Assembly (NCBI GenBank): GCA_022616415.1
Contig: JAKEEU010000107.1
Coordinates: 62,001-126,000 of the forward strand
DNA from: Candidatus Zhuqueibacterota bacterium
GTDB taxonomy: Bacteria; Zhuqueibacterota; Zhuqueibacteria; Zhuqueibacterales; Zhuqueibacteraceae
Reading direction: 5' to 3'
DNA: 64,000 nt
The notes under the pieces were generated by a model. The model was not told the DNA's origin. It saw only the letters and a list, made by a program, of their open reading frames with translations, and searched no databases. Below, one piece after another: positions 8,821 to 17,312 of this stretch (positions are counted from its first letter, which is position 1; each line of letters starts with the position of its first letter). The translations under genes and the position numbers were made by a program.

Positions 8821-11250
8821 ATGATGAAAAAGTCAAGCGCAATGTGTTTTGCCGTAACGGTGATGGTTATGATGGCTGCCGTTGGGGTGAATGAGGCGAA
8901 AGCGAACGTCTTCGCCTCGGATGTCAAAGTGGTCAATCCGGGTGGAGGCCCGTTTGACGGCAATCTGGCCGACGCCACCCCGGGAGTGGGGATTATGTTT
9001 CGACTGAATGAAAATGCGACTTCGGTAACCATCACCATCTCGAACTTTATCGGAGTAGTGGCCACTATTAACGCCGGCCCGCATCATCAAGGCGTCAACC
9101 TGGTGGTCTGGTCCGGTGTGGATGACGCGGGTATGCCGGTCCCGGCAGGTGATTATACTTTTGAGGTCACCGCCAGCGACGCGGTCGGACATTCCGCTTA
9201 TGACGTCATTTACGCGATGTCCGGAACGAGCATCTTTACGCGTGGCGGCACCACCATCCGCAACCCGGCAGCACCAAATTTCGGCCATCCCATCGGTGGC
9301 AATGGCGGCGGCTCCGGCTTGAAGCGCGGCCCGTTGAATTTTTTTGCTGATGGCACCGGCTTCGCGTTTACCGAACCGGGTTTGAGCCGCTATTCGCCAT
9401 GGGATGTGAGGAATGTCTCGGGCGACCCCGCCGCCGGTCGTTTATATATGCTCACCAGCGATGACGATGGTTGGCTTTATTATTCCGATGAAGTCAATCC
9501 AGCAGGCAAACTATATCGTTTTGCGCCAAGCCTCGATCCAACTACATTGAAAGCCATAGCTGTTTCTCATATTCCACCTGCGCGGGGAATGGGCATAGAT
9601 GTTGTCGGCACCGGGGCCAACAAGGTTATTTATTGGGGTGTAGGCAACACGATCGTGCGTTTGCCCATTGGCGAAGCCGACACCGTCGAAGCCGCCAATT
9701 TCCAGACGATTGCCACGTTCGAGAATGATATGACCGGCGGCACCAACAACCCCGTATTCATTCGCGATATCGTCATTGACGACAGCGGCTTTATGTATGT
9801 CTCTCTACGCCGGGGAACACCAACCGTCGGCATTAACCCCGGGCTTGCCGTTGAGAAGTACGACATCTCCGGCACTCTTCCCGTAACTCGCGTCGATCGT
9901 TTATGGACGATTCCCGTTGGATTTGATAACAGTGACGGGCGTCCGGTTGGATTTGGCATCGATCGCGGTGAAGATCGCACCACCAATGCCGATGACAGAA
10001 TCTATTTCTCGGGCGGAAGCGGCACTGCCGATGGCAATTGGAACACCATCCGCAAGATCGATGATTTGAATACCGGCGGCAGCACGGTTGTCTTTGTTGA
10101 CATTTCCGGCACCGGCACGACCAGCGACAATGCCGATATGGCTGTTGACGCCGCCGGGAATCTGATCTGGTTCGAGAATAGCTCGGAATGGCTCATCGCT
10201 ATCTCTCCTCCGGACGGGCCCAATTCTTTCACCACGCCGGCAAGCGAGATGATTTCGATTACGACCGCGTCGGCGGCGAATGCGCACCCGGATATCGTCT
10301 CGGTAACTGATGCTCCCAATGATCAGGGCAATCAGGTTCGTGTGGCGTGGACCGGCTCCGTCCTCGATCGTTTGGGTAACGCTGGAATTTCGATTTATGA
10401 AGTCTACCGAAGAGTCAACAGCAACGCTAGCGTGAGCAAGGTGAGCGGGCCGCCGGGAGCCTGGGAGTTTGTCGGCTCTTCGCCGGCGCGCCAGACTTCC
10501 AACTACTTTTTGATCGTGCCGACTTTATACAATCAAACGCCGGATACGACGATTTATTCGGCGTTTTATATCAGCGCCGTGGCTGGCGACGGCAAGCGCT
10601 GGGATTCGCCTCCGGACAGCGGCTTTTCCATCGATAACCTCGTGCCTTCGGCGCCAACCAATGTCGTTGCCAAAGAAGGTGGAACGCCGCAAGGGCAGCC
10701 TGCCGTCTTGTTGAACTGGGATGAATCGCCGGACGCGGATTTCAAGTATTTTGCTGTCGTTAGAGGCACGGCGGCCGGGTTTGATCCGACTACCGCCGAT
10801 GTCATCGGCACGGTCACAGAAAATCAATTCACCGACGCCGACGTCAGCATTGGCGCCTCGTTCTTTTATCGAATAGTGGCCTTTGATTTCAACGGCAATC
10901 GCGGCGTGTTTTCAGATGAAGTCTCGCTTACGGTCACGGCAGTTAATGAGCGGCCGACGGCGTCTTTGCCGACGGAGTTTGCGCTCCTGCAGAATTATCC
11001 AAATCCGTTCAACCCCAGCACGCAGATTGCCTATGACCTGGCAAGCCAGCGCCACATTTCTTTGAAAATCTTCAACACTATGGGCCAGGTGGTCAAAACG
11101 TTGGTCGATGGCGAGCAACCTGCCGGCCGATACACCATCACCTGGGACGGAACCTCTGAGGCGGGCACGCGCGTGGCGAGCGGCGTTTATTTGTACGTGA
11201 TCAAGGCGGGTGATTTCGTCCAATCGCGGCGGATGACGGTGTTGAAATAG
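8821..11250 (+). CDS. Secreted multidomain protein: FlgD-like Ig, propeller-like, FN3, sorting domain
   Basis: 809 aa. A signal peptide is followed by a FlgD-type Ig-like segment (about 80-120, LVVWSGVDDAGMPVPAGDYTFEVTA), a long region with propeller-like repeats (about 165-480, RLYMLTSDDDG, FMYVSLRRG, DLIWFENS-type blades), two FN3-like segments (about 490-720) and a canonical C-terminal sorting domain (FALLQNYPNPFNPSTQIAYDL ... GVYLYVIKAG ... MTVLK). ATG 8821 is preceded by GGAGAGCAG. The sorting domain predicts export and surface attachment or release. Substrate and function are not recognisable. Confidence 0.87.
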   Translation: MMKKSSAMCFAVTVMVMMAAVGVNEAKANVFASDVKVVNPGGGPFDGNLADATPGVGIMFRLNENATSVTITISNFIGVVATINAGPHHQGVNLVVWSGVDDAGMPVPAGDYTFEVTASDAVGHSAYDVIYAMSGTSIFTRGGTTIRNPAAPNFGHPIGGNGGGSGLKRGPLNFFADGTGFAFTEPGLSRYSPWDVRNVSGDPAAGRLYMLTSDDDGWLYYSDEVNPAGKLYRFAPSLDPTTLKAIAVSHIPPARGMGIDVVGTGANKVIYWGVGNTIVRLPIGEADTVEAANFQTIATFENDMTGGTNNPVFIRDIVIDDSGFMYVSLRRGTPTVGINPGLAVEKYDISGTLPVTRVDRLWTIPVGFDNSDGRPVGFGIDRGEDRTTNADDRIYFSGGSGTADGNWNTIRKIDDLNTGGSTVVFVDISGTGTTSDNADMAVDAAGNLIWFENSSEWLIAISPPDGPNSFTTPASEMISITTASAANAHPDIVSVTDAPNDQGNQVRVAWTGSVLDRLGNAGISIYEVYRRVNSNASVSKVSGPPGAWEFVGSSPARQTSNYFLIVPTLYNQTPDTTIYSAFYISAVAGDGKRWDSPPDSGFSIDNLVPSAPTNVVAKEGGTPQGQPAVLLNWDESPDADFKYFAVVRGTAAGFDPTTADVIGTVTENQFTDADVSIGASFFYRIVAFDFNGNRGVFSDEVSLTVTAVNERPTASLPTEFALLQNYPNPFNPSTQIAYDLASQRHISLKIFNTMGQVVKTLVDGEQPAGRYTITWDGTSEAGTRVASGVYLYVIKAGDFVQSRRMTVLK

Positions 11251-11260
11251 CGCGTGGAAC

Positions 11261-11374
11261 GCTGTGGAATAAATTCCACAGCTAAAATATGGAAGGCCGA
11301 TAAATCGGCCTGGAGGGTTTTTAGCATCATTTATGATGCTTGCATTTTTTAGCCTAATGATTTATCATTAGGCT
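11261..11374. repeat. Four tandem perfect palindromes sharing an ATAAAT/ATTTAT core
   Basis: Four perfect palindromes follow one another: 11261-11282 (GCTGTGGA arms), 11294-11311 (AGGCCG arms), 11323-11340 (AGCATC arms) and 11351-11374 (AGCCTAATG arms). The arms differ completely, but every centre is ATAAAT or its complement ATTTAT. They lie between the stop at 11250 and the terminator at 11385. Confidence 0.85.
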
Positions 11375-11384
11375 TGGCAAAATA

Positions 11385-11436
11385 AAAACCCCGCAGATCT
11401 CGGGTGATGGTTGTGCCCGTCGGTCTGCGGGGTTTT
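11385..11436 (+). terminator. Rho-independent terminator
   Basis: A 13-bp stem (11385-11397 with 11424-11436: AAAACCCCGCAGA and complement) with an inner CGGG/CCCG helix, followed by a T-rich run after 11432. The A-run on the left makes it potentially bidirectional, serving the gene ending at 11250 and transcription arriving from the minus-strand block. Confidence 0.8.
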
Positions 11437-11473
11437 ATCGTTTTTTGCCGATCAGGCCAACTTCTAAGAATCC

Positions 11474-11508
11474 GTCACTGCGAGCGTTTTTCAGCGAAGC
11501 AGTCTCTA
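11474..11508. repeat. Half copy of a GTCATTGCGAG dispersed repeat
   Basis: GTCACTGCGAGCG, then CAGCGAAGCAGTCTC, matches one arm of the full palindromic element at 32544-32620. The rest of 11437-11597 shows nothing gene-like. Confidence 0.6.
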
Positions 11509-11597
11509 CAAATCAGTGGAATTGCAGCGGCCGGTCAATGAGTTGCTTGGAAGTGTCATTTGGCGGCATTTCCGTTTAGGCCAACGGACCTCAACGG

Positions 11598-11620
11598 CCC
11601 AGTCGAGCCGGCTGGGTTAC
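11598..11620. repeat. GTARC-edged palindrome (CCCAGTC arms)
   Basis: A CCCAGYC/GRCTGGG palindrome followed by GTTAC. It is nearly identical to 44152-44174, which overlaps a stop codon. This copy is 84 nt beyond the stop of the minus-strand gene that ends at 11704, in the same gene-relative orientation as the other copies. Confidence 0.7.
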
Positions 11621-11627
11621 TTCCGTT

Positions 11628-11703
11628 CAAGCATCTGACCTCATCATCCGACTTCGGACCTCGGACCTTCGACTTCGGACATTTGACCTCGGACTTCGGA
11701 CCC
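11628..11703. repeat. Tandem GACTTCGGACC/GACCTCGG short words
   Basis: At least five imperfect repeats of a 7-9 nt word (ACTTCGGAC, ACCTCGGAC, ACATTTGACC) run straight into the stop codon of the following minus-strand gene. Unlike the other word repeats in this window, there is no inverted counterpart. Confidence 0.7.
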
Positions 11704-14073
11704 TTATTTCAACACCGTCATCCTCCTCGTCAAAACTCTCCCCTCGAAACTCAGGCGATAATAATAAATTCCCGAAGGCAGCGGCGACGCATCGAACTGC
11801 ACCGTGTGCCGGCCGGCGGCCAGCGGCGCGTTCACCAGCGTTAAAATCTCGCGGCCCAGCGCGTCGAAGATGACGAGATGCGACGTGCTCGGTTTCGGCA
11901 AATCAAACACGATCGTCGTCATCGGGTTGAACGGGTTCGGATAGTTCTGATACAATTGATATTGCGCCGGCGGCGTTGTCGTCGCCTCTGCCACGGCGGT
12001 CACGTCCACCGTTCTGAATCGCCAAGTCGTCGACCAATTGCTTTCGCCGATGGCATTCTTCGCGCGCGCCCGCCAGAAATAAAATTTGTCTCCCTCCAGT
12101 TGGCTGATTTGGTAAGAGGTGTCGGCGATGCCCGCCATATCAAAAACCGTCGAAACGGAGTCGAACAAAGAAGTGCTCGCGACTTGCAGATGATACGAGC
12201 TGGCGCCCGGCGCCGTTCTCCAAGACAGGGTGGGCCGGAGCGGAACATCACGCACATTGTTTGACGGCGCCACCAACGCCACAGCCGCCGGGAAACCGGT
12301 GGTGAAAATTCCCGGGCGCGAGAAAGCGCTGGCGCCGCTCGGATTGCTTGCTTGTACACGCCAATAATACGTCTGCTGCCCCTCCAAGCCTGATACGACT
12401 GTAAAGGTATCGGCAATGCCGGTCTCATTCACCAGCAGTTGCGTGGTGAAGGTGGAATCAAGCGCAACTTGCAAGCTGTATGAAGAAGCGTTATCCGGAT
12501 AAAACCAGCGCAAGGCGACTTGCGCCGTGTCAATGACGGCGCCATCCGCCGGCGCGGCGAGCAGTGGCGCCGACGGCGGCAAAATCAGCAGCGCCTCGCT
12601 TGCAGCACTTTCATTGGAATTGCGATCGAGTGAGGTCACGACGTAATAATAGGAGCCCGTCGCTGACGGCGGTGTTTTGGGCATGCTGAGGCGCTCACCT
12701 GCAATGGCAATTATTTTACTGGGATCGTCCAGCGCGTTTGGCGGAATAGTGGGTTGATCAAACCGGTAAACTACATAACGCGAGGCGGTATCTCCGTCGG
12801 ACGCCATGTTAGGGAGATCCCAACGCAGGCCGGCGGCGCCGGTTCCGGCGATCCGCTCAAATCTGAGATTTTGCGGCGGGTTCGGCGGCACCGCCTCCTT
12901 CCAATTCATTGACGGCGCCAACGCAAAATGGCGATAGAGATTGGTTTTCAAGCTGTCAGTAAAGCCGCGGGGATTGTCGCGAAAAAACAAGGCGCGAAAG
13001 AAAATACTGCCTTGAGCGTTGGGGTTGCTCCGGTTTAAACGAATTTGCCGCGGCATTTCGTTAGCCGGCCAGTTTGGAATGCGATATGCGGCTTGCCCGA
13101 CGTAAAGATGCCGGCCATTCATTTGCGAGGCCCACCACGGCATGAGCTTGCCATAATCCTGTCCGCCGCCGAACGGCCAGTAAAGTTGCGGCGTGAGATA
13201 ATCGATGGTTTGTTGCTGCAGCCAGGCCAGCGCATCGCAATAAATCGTGTTGTAAGCATCGAGACCGGTGATGCCGGTGGGCACGCCATTTCGCCAAATG
13301 CCAAACGGACTGATGCCGAATTTCACATACGGCTTGACGACTTGAATACTGTCGTGAATCATATTGATCAGCAGATTGACATTGTCACGGCGCCAGTCGC
13401 CCCGGTTCGTGAAGCCGCGTGAATAATTCGTAAACGTCGCATCGTCCTGATTGGTGATTTGATCGGGAGGATAGGGATAAAAATAATCATCGAAATGGAC
13501 GCCGTCGACGTCGTAGCGGGTGACGACGTCCATCACGACGCTGGTGACGTAAGCGCGGACCATCGGCAGCCCCGGATCCAAAACTCTCGTGTTGCCGGCT
13601 CTGAAGAGCCAGTCCGGGTGCTGAACGGAGACATGATTGGGCGCATTGGTATAGGAACCGATTTCCCGGGCGGCGCGATACGGATTGAGCCAGGCGTGCA
13701 GCTCCATGCCGCGCTTATGCGCTTCCTGCACGGCGAATTGCAGCGGATCGTAAAACGGGCTTGGGGCGCGGCCCTGCCCGCCGGTGAGCCAATACGACCA
13801 CGGCTCAATAGTTGACGCGTACATCGCGTCGCATTCGGAGCGGACTTGGAATATTACCGCATTGATGCCCGCGGCTTGCAATTCGTCGAGAAGGCGAATA
13901 AGCTCTTGGCGTTGACTTTGCGGGTTGAGGCCGGGCGCTGACGGCCAGTCGAGATTGATGACGGTGGCGATCCACGCGCCGCGAAATTCTCTTTTGGGGG
14001 GAATGTTTTCGATGTGAGCATTCAGCGGTGGGACGAGAAATATGGTTGCAATGGACAGTAGCAATTTTTTCAT
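11704..14073 (-). CDS. GHL10-family glycoside hydrolase with FN3-like repeats and sorting domain
   Basis: 789 aa. A signal peptide (MKKLLLSIATIFLVPPLNA) is followed by a glycosyl-hydrolase-like family 10 domain (about 20-385: EFRGAWIATVINLDWP, NAVIFQVRSECDAMY, ELHAWLNPYR, VDGVHFDDYFYP). Family members such as E. coli DigH cleave peptidoglycan glycan strands, so a wall or glycan substrate is plausible. Then come FN3-like segments (about 395-700) and a canonical sorting domain (QLYQNYPNPFNPMTTI ... MTVLK). The start is ATG 14073, preceded by AGGAGAAGG. The longer ORF runs back into the repeat at 14094-14145 and is rejected. Confidence 0.9.
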   Translation of the reverse strand: MKKLLLSIATIFLVPPLNAHIENIPPKREFRGAWIATVINLDWPSAPGLNPQSQRQELIRLLDELQAAGINAVIFQVRSECDAMYASTIEPWSYWLTGGQGRAPSPFYDPLQFAVQEAHKRGMELHAWLNPYRAAREIGSYTNAPNHVSVQHPDWLFRAGNTRVLDPGLPMVRAYVTSVVMDVVTRYDVDGVHFDDYFYPYPPDQITNQDDATFTNYSRGFTNRGDWRRDNVNLLINMIHDSIQVVKPYVKFGISPFGIWRNGVPTGITGLDAYNTIYCDALAWLQQQTIDYLTPQLYWPFGGGQDYGKLMPWWASQMNGRHLYVGQAAYRIPNWPANEMPRQIRLNRSNPNAQGSIFFRALFFRDNPRGFTDSLKTNLYRHFALAPSMNWKEAVPPNPPQNLRFERIAGTGAAGLRWDLPNMASDGDTASRYVVYRFDQPTIPPNALDDPSKIIAIAGERLSMPKTPPSATGSYYYVVTSLDRNSNESAASEALLILPPSAPLLAAPADGAVIDTAQVALRWFYPDNASSYSLQVALDSTFTTQLLVNETGIADTFTVVSGLEGQQTYYWRVQASNPSGASAFSRPGIFTTGFPAAVALVAPSNNVRDVPLRPTLSWRTAPGASSYHLQVASTSLFDSVSTVFDMAGIADTSYQISQLEGDKFYFWRARAKNAIGESNWSTTWRFRTVDVTAVAEATTTPPAQYQLYQNYPNPFNPMTTIVFDLPKPSTSHLVIFDALGREILTLVNAPLAAGRHTVQFDASPLPSGIYYYRLSFEGRVLTRRMTVLK

Positions 14074-14093
14074 GTTCCTTCTCCTCATAGAAG

Positions 14094-14145
14094 GGAGCGT
14101 GGACTTTCTAGTCCACACACGCGCGGACAAGAAAGTCCGCGCTCC
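14094..14145. repeat. Cruciform-like element: outer stem plus two hairpins
   Basis: Outer stem GGAGCG (14094-14099) with CGCTCC (14140-14145) encloses two hairpins, TGGAC/GTCCA (14100-14115) and GCGCGGAC/GTCCGCGC (14121-14142, partly sharing the outer stem). The same plan is seen at 32847-32893 and 58650-58693. Confidence 0.7.
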
Positions 14146-14181
14146 TTTATTCAAGAGCATCTTTCACGAAAAAAATCAAAC

Positions 14182-14262
14182 AGGGCACCCAAGCTTGGGA
14201 TGCTCGGATGCCCTGCAAAACTGTGACTCGCCACATGCAAACTTGCTACTTGCAAACTTGCC
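14182..14262. repeat. Nested palindrome plus tandem GCAAACTTG words
   Basis: AGGGCA/TGCCCT (14182-14187, 14209-14214) encloses a perfect CCCAAGCTTGGG palindrome. It is followed by two tandem copies of TGCAAACTTGCYA (14235-14262), which end just before the stop codon of the minus-strand gene ending at 14271. Confidence 0.55.
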
Positions 14263-14270
14263 ATTTGACC

Positions 14271-16289
14271 TTATTTCAGCAGCATCATACTCTTCGTAAA
14301 CACCTGCCCATCGACATACAAACGGTAATGATAAATTCCGGAGGCGAGGCCTTCCGTCTCAAACGTGGCTTCATGGCGGCCCGGCGGCATGACTTTGTGC
14401 ACGAGCGTTTTTACTTGGCGGCCAAGGCTGTCATACACTTTCAGCTCGACAATGGCGAATTGCGAGAGTGAGTAGGCGATCGTCGTGTTCGGGTTGAACG
14501 GGTTGGGATAATTCTGGAACAGCTCGTACGTTCCCGGAATTCTGGAAAGCGGCTTGTCTTTGACCGCGGTTGCGCCTTTGACAAAACGCATCAGGCGATT
14601 GCCATTGAAGCTAACGGCGTAGGCCGTATCACCGCTGACGCTGAATGCGACGTTGCGCGGTCCATTACCTACAATGTTACCAGTGGTCGTGCTTCTAATC
14701 TCCGGCATGGAGACGATCGTGTAGGACAAGTCTTTGAAATCGAAAACATACAATCCATTAGCGGAGTTGTCGACCGGCGTGCTGGCCCTGTCCACCGAAA
14801 CCCACAACGTGCTGTCTTGGGGATGCCAGTTCATCGTCTGGCGGTTCGTCTTCATGATCAACTCGCCTTGATCGTTGGTGAAAATACTGTCGGTCTTGTT
14901 GTAGTTGAGAAAATCGGTTGTCGTCCAAATATAAAGCGGACCACCGCTTCCACCCAGATCAGGCGTAAAAATTTTTCGTGCGTCCGCTGTAATGCCGAGG
15001 CCGCGGCCAAATAATGGCGGGCTTGTGAGAGTGATCCTCTGGGTTTCTGTTAAAAAAGACGGATCAAGTACAAGGATGGGATTGATATTCGCTACCGACC
15101 CGGTCCAAACAAAGCCGTCTTTGTCAACCATTGGAGATAAAAGACTAAAGGTTGGTGCAGACACAACTAGCGCTTTGCCATCATTAGGATCAATGCGGAA
15201 TATCCGACCACTGCCGGAGTTACCACGAGCAAAAAGAATACTCCCATCATTATCCAACGTCATGCCACGGCAAATATCCGTCGTAATATCAGTTGTACCA
15301 TCATTTAAAGTTAGAATTGGTGAGATCGGATCTTGCGTGCCATCGGGGTGAATGACTCGAAGACTCACCCCTGTAGTAAAATTCCCAATCCAAATACGAT
15401 TTCTTCTATCGACGGCAATGCCATGTCCTTGATTAACCAGCGTATCGGCACCAATGAAATCCGTAAATTTGTAGGGCGAGGCGCCGGCAAATTTCCATTT
15501 GCCAATCGGGCCGACCTCGAGCGAGCGAAACGTCTGCACGCTGCCATCCGCAAAGACAGCGATCAAGCCCAGCCTTTGGCTGCCCTGGTTATTCGCCGGG
15601 GTGACAAAGCCGGAGGCAAGAACGACTGCCGATTTGCCGGCCGCGGCGGTAAAGTCGCCTTCAAAAGAGCCGATCAATGTCGCGTTATCATTGCCTGGCT
15701 TAACGTCATAAGTATATATCGCCGGATCCACGGAAAAATAGCCGGCCGTGCTTTGGCTGTAGCCCAAGTTATCGACGAGCGGCGTGGTGCTGCCAACCGT
15801 AAAAATATCCAGCCCCGCAAGCGGCCCGTCGGTATTGCCATTGTTCACAAAAAACTCCACCTTGGCGGGATCGCTCGCTGTCTCTCTCGCGTTCGGGACA
15901 GCAAATACGGAGATCTGAATGTTGCGATTCATCGGGTCCGGGTTGTCATACTTGCCCAAATTGATTTCCAAGATGCCGTTGATCACACACACATACGTGC
16001 CGCCGGCCGTCAAAGTCAAATCAACTTCGGCAACGAGCGAATCTGGGTTTGTGGGATGTGTGAGGGTGATTTTGACGTTACCGCTTGGCACATTGAGAAA
16101 CGGCCTCGCCGTCCGAAACGTGAATTGGTCCACGTACAGCGAGTCACCGACGTAGAGGTCAATCGGTCTGGCGTCGATGTCGCCGGAGTTGTGAATGAAC
16201 TGGACGCGGGCATCTTGCGCCAGCGCCGGCAAAGCCAACAAGCTCGTCAGCAGTAAAAGCAAACAACTTCTTTTAACAACGGTGTTCAT
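14271..16289 (-). CDS. Secreted DUF4397/propeller protein with sorting domain
   Basis: 672 aa. A signal peptide ending in ALAQ is followed by a DUF4397 domain (about 15-225: VQFIHNSGDIDARPIDLYVGDS, VPSGNVKITLT, AGGTYVCVINGIL), a propeller-like region (about 235-575: GIAVDRRNRIWIGNF, GMTLDNDGSILFARG, MVDKDGFVWTGS) and a canonical sorting domain (ELFQNYPNPFNPNTTIAYSL ... MMLLK). ATG 16289 follows a perfect GGAGG with 7-nt spacing. The longer ORF reading has no signal-like sequence. Function is unknown beyond a surface-exposed or released protein. It is co-directional with the hydrolase gene downstream. Confidence 0.87.
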   Translation of the reverse strand: MNTVVKRSCLLLLLTSLLALPALAQDARVQFIHNSGDIDARPIDLYVGDSLYVDQFTFRTARPFLNVPSGNVKITLTHPTNPDSLVAEVDLTLTAGGTYVCVINGILEINLGKYDNPDPMNRNIQISVFAVPNARETASDPAKVEFFVNNGNTDGPLAGLDIFTVGSTTPLVDNLGYSQSTAGYFSVDPAIYTYDVKPGNDNATLIGSFEGDFTAAAGKSAVVLASGFVTPANNQGSQRLGLIAVFADGSVQTFRSLEVGPIGKWKFAGASPYKFTDFIGADTLVNQGHGIAVDRRNRIWIGNFTTGVSLRVIHPDGTQDPISPILTLNDGTTDITTDICRGMTLDNDGSILFARGNSGSGRIFRIDPNDGKALVVSAPTFSLLSPMVDKDGFVWTGSVANINPILVLDPSFLTETQRITLTSPPLFGRGLGITADARKIFTPDLGGSGGPLYIWTTTDFLNYNKTDSIFTNDQGELIMKTNRQTMNWHPQDSTLWVSVDRASTPVDNSANGLYVFDFKDLSYTIVSMPEIRSTTTGNIVGNGPRNVAFSVSGDTAYAVSFNGNRLMRFVKGATAVKDKPLSRIPGTYELFQNYPNPFNPNTTIAYSLSQFAIVELKVYDSLGRQVKTLVHKVMPPGRHEATFETEGLASGIYHYRLYVDGQVFTKSMMLLK

Positions 16290-16439
16290 TGTAAACCTCC
16301 ATTCGCGTTTTTGGGGTTCAGTTGGATTTTTCTTGCCGTTTGAAAATGGGATTGTTTTCAAGCTTTCATAAGCATCTCCTTAATTATGAATTATGTTAGG
16401 ACACATGTCATAGCTAACCATAACGAGTATAATAAGCTA

Positions 16440-17153
16440 CTATGGCGCAAGTATGAATGCTTTAACATCTTTAAGTTGAACAGCATTTTGAGAAGCATCA
16501 ATTTCATACCAATGTGTCAATTGATATTGCCCAGTAGCCATAGTTAAATCATCGATTTCTTGAGAAAAATATTGAAAGACACCGCCTGAACTGGGTAAAT
16601 CATATGTAAATACATCAACCTGATATCCCAAAAAGCAGTTTCCAGTTGGGCAGAGGCGAAAGCTTGTGCCCTCATATATATCACATCCAGTATAATTTTG
16701 CTTTTTGTACTGACCATAAATACCCATAAGCCCTTGTGTATACGAAAGCGATGAGGTTCTTGTATAAAAAGCTTCGGCGAAATATTGCTGATAACCGAAA
16801 CATCCATCGTAGGGTCCGTCATTCAAAAGGCCGTCAAAATTGTGTTGCCAAACATATGAAAAATTGTCATAAGATAAATATGATGTAGATGTGATTTTGT
16901 TATGTTCGTGCTTTGGATCAACTGAGCTTAAATTTGCCAATCCCCTAATTTTAAGATACTCAGCAAATGATACTTCGTCATCAAAAACATAAAGGGTACC
17001 GGTTTTACCATGCTTGATGTAGCTAGCGAGTTCCTTAATCCTGTCGATGGACTTCTGAGTAATTGGTTCGGTTGCGGTCTTGTAATGTGTACATCCTCCT
17101 AATGCGAAGAATACAAATAGCAAACAGGCAGCAAAAACTTGAACTGATTTCAT
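16440..17153 (-). CDS. AT-rich hypothetical lipoprotein
   Basis: 237 aa with a lipoprotein signal (VFFALGGC, predicted lipidated Cys about residue 21). The mature part is soluble, Tyr/Phe-rich and has scattered Cys (GYDGCFGYQQ, NYTGCDIYEG, RLCPTGNCFLG), which could form disulfides in the periplasm. ATG 17153 is preceded by GAGGAGG. Base composition is visibly more AT-rich than the flanking genes, suggesting acquisition. I do not recognise the family. Confidence 0.72.
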   Translation of the reverse strand: MKSVQVFAACLLFVFFALGGCTHYKTATEPITQKSIDRIKELASYIKHGKTGTLYVFDDEVSFAEYLKIRGLANLSSVDPKHEHNKITSTSYLSYDNFSYVWQHNFDGLLNDGPYDGCFGYQQYFAEAFYTRTSSLSYTQGLMGIYGQYKKQNYTGCDIYEGTSFRLCPTGNCFLGYQVDVFTYDLPSSGGVFQYFSQEIDDLTMATGQYQLTHWYEIDASQNAVQLKDVKAFILAP

Positions 17154-17188
17154 GGTTTACCTCCTCAAAATAAGGTTGGTTAGTAAAA

Positions 17189-17267
17189 TTTGCTATAGTT
17201 TCGTTTTTAGGCTCTCGCAAGCTTGATTTTTCTGGCAATTTCAGCCGAAACTCGAAACTATAGTAAA
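17189..17267. repeat. Inverted repeat, CTATAGTTTCG arms
   Basis: Arms 17189-17203 and 17253-17267 are complementary over 15 nt with one G-T pair. It lies in the leader of the lipoprotein gene that starts at 17153. Confidence 0.6.
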
Positions 17268-17312
17268 GTTTAATGAATTAAAAAAATTGCTTCAAACACC
17301 GACTACAACATT

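Noticed and set aside
11628..11703. Possible CRISPR-like array from repeated GACTTCGGAC words
   Set aside because: Repeats are 7-9 nt with no spacers and no cas genes.
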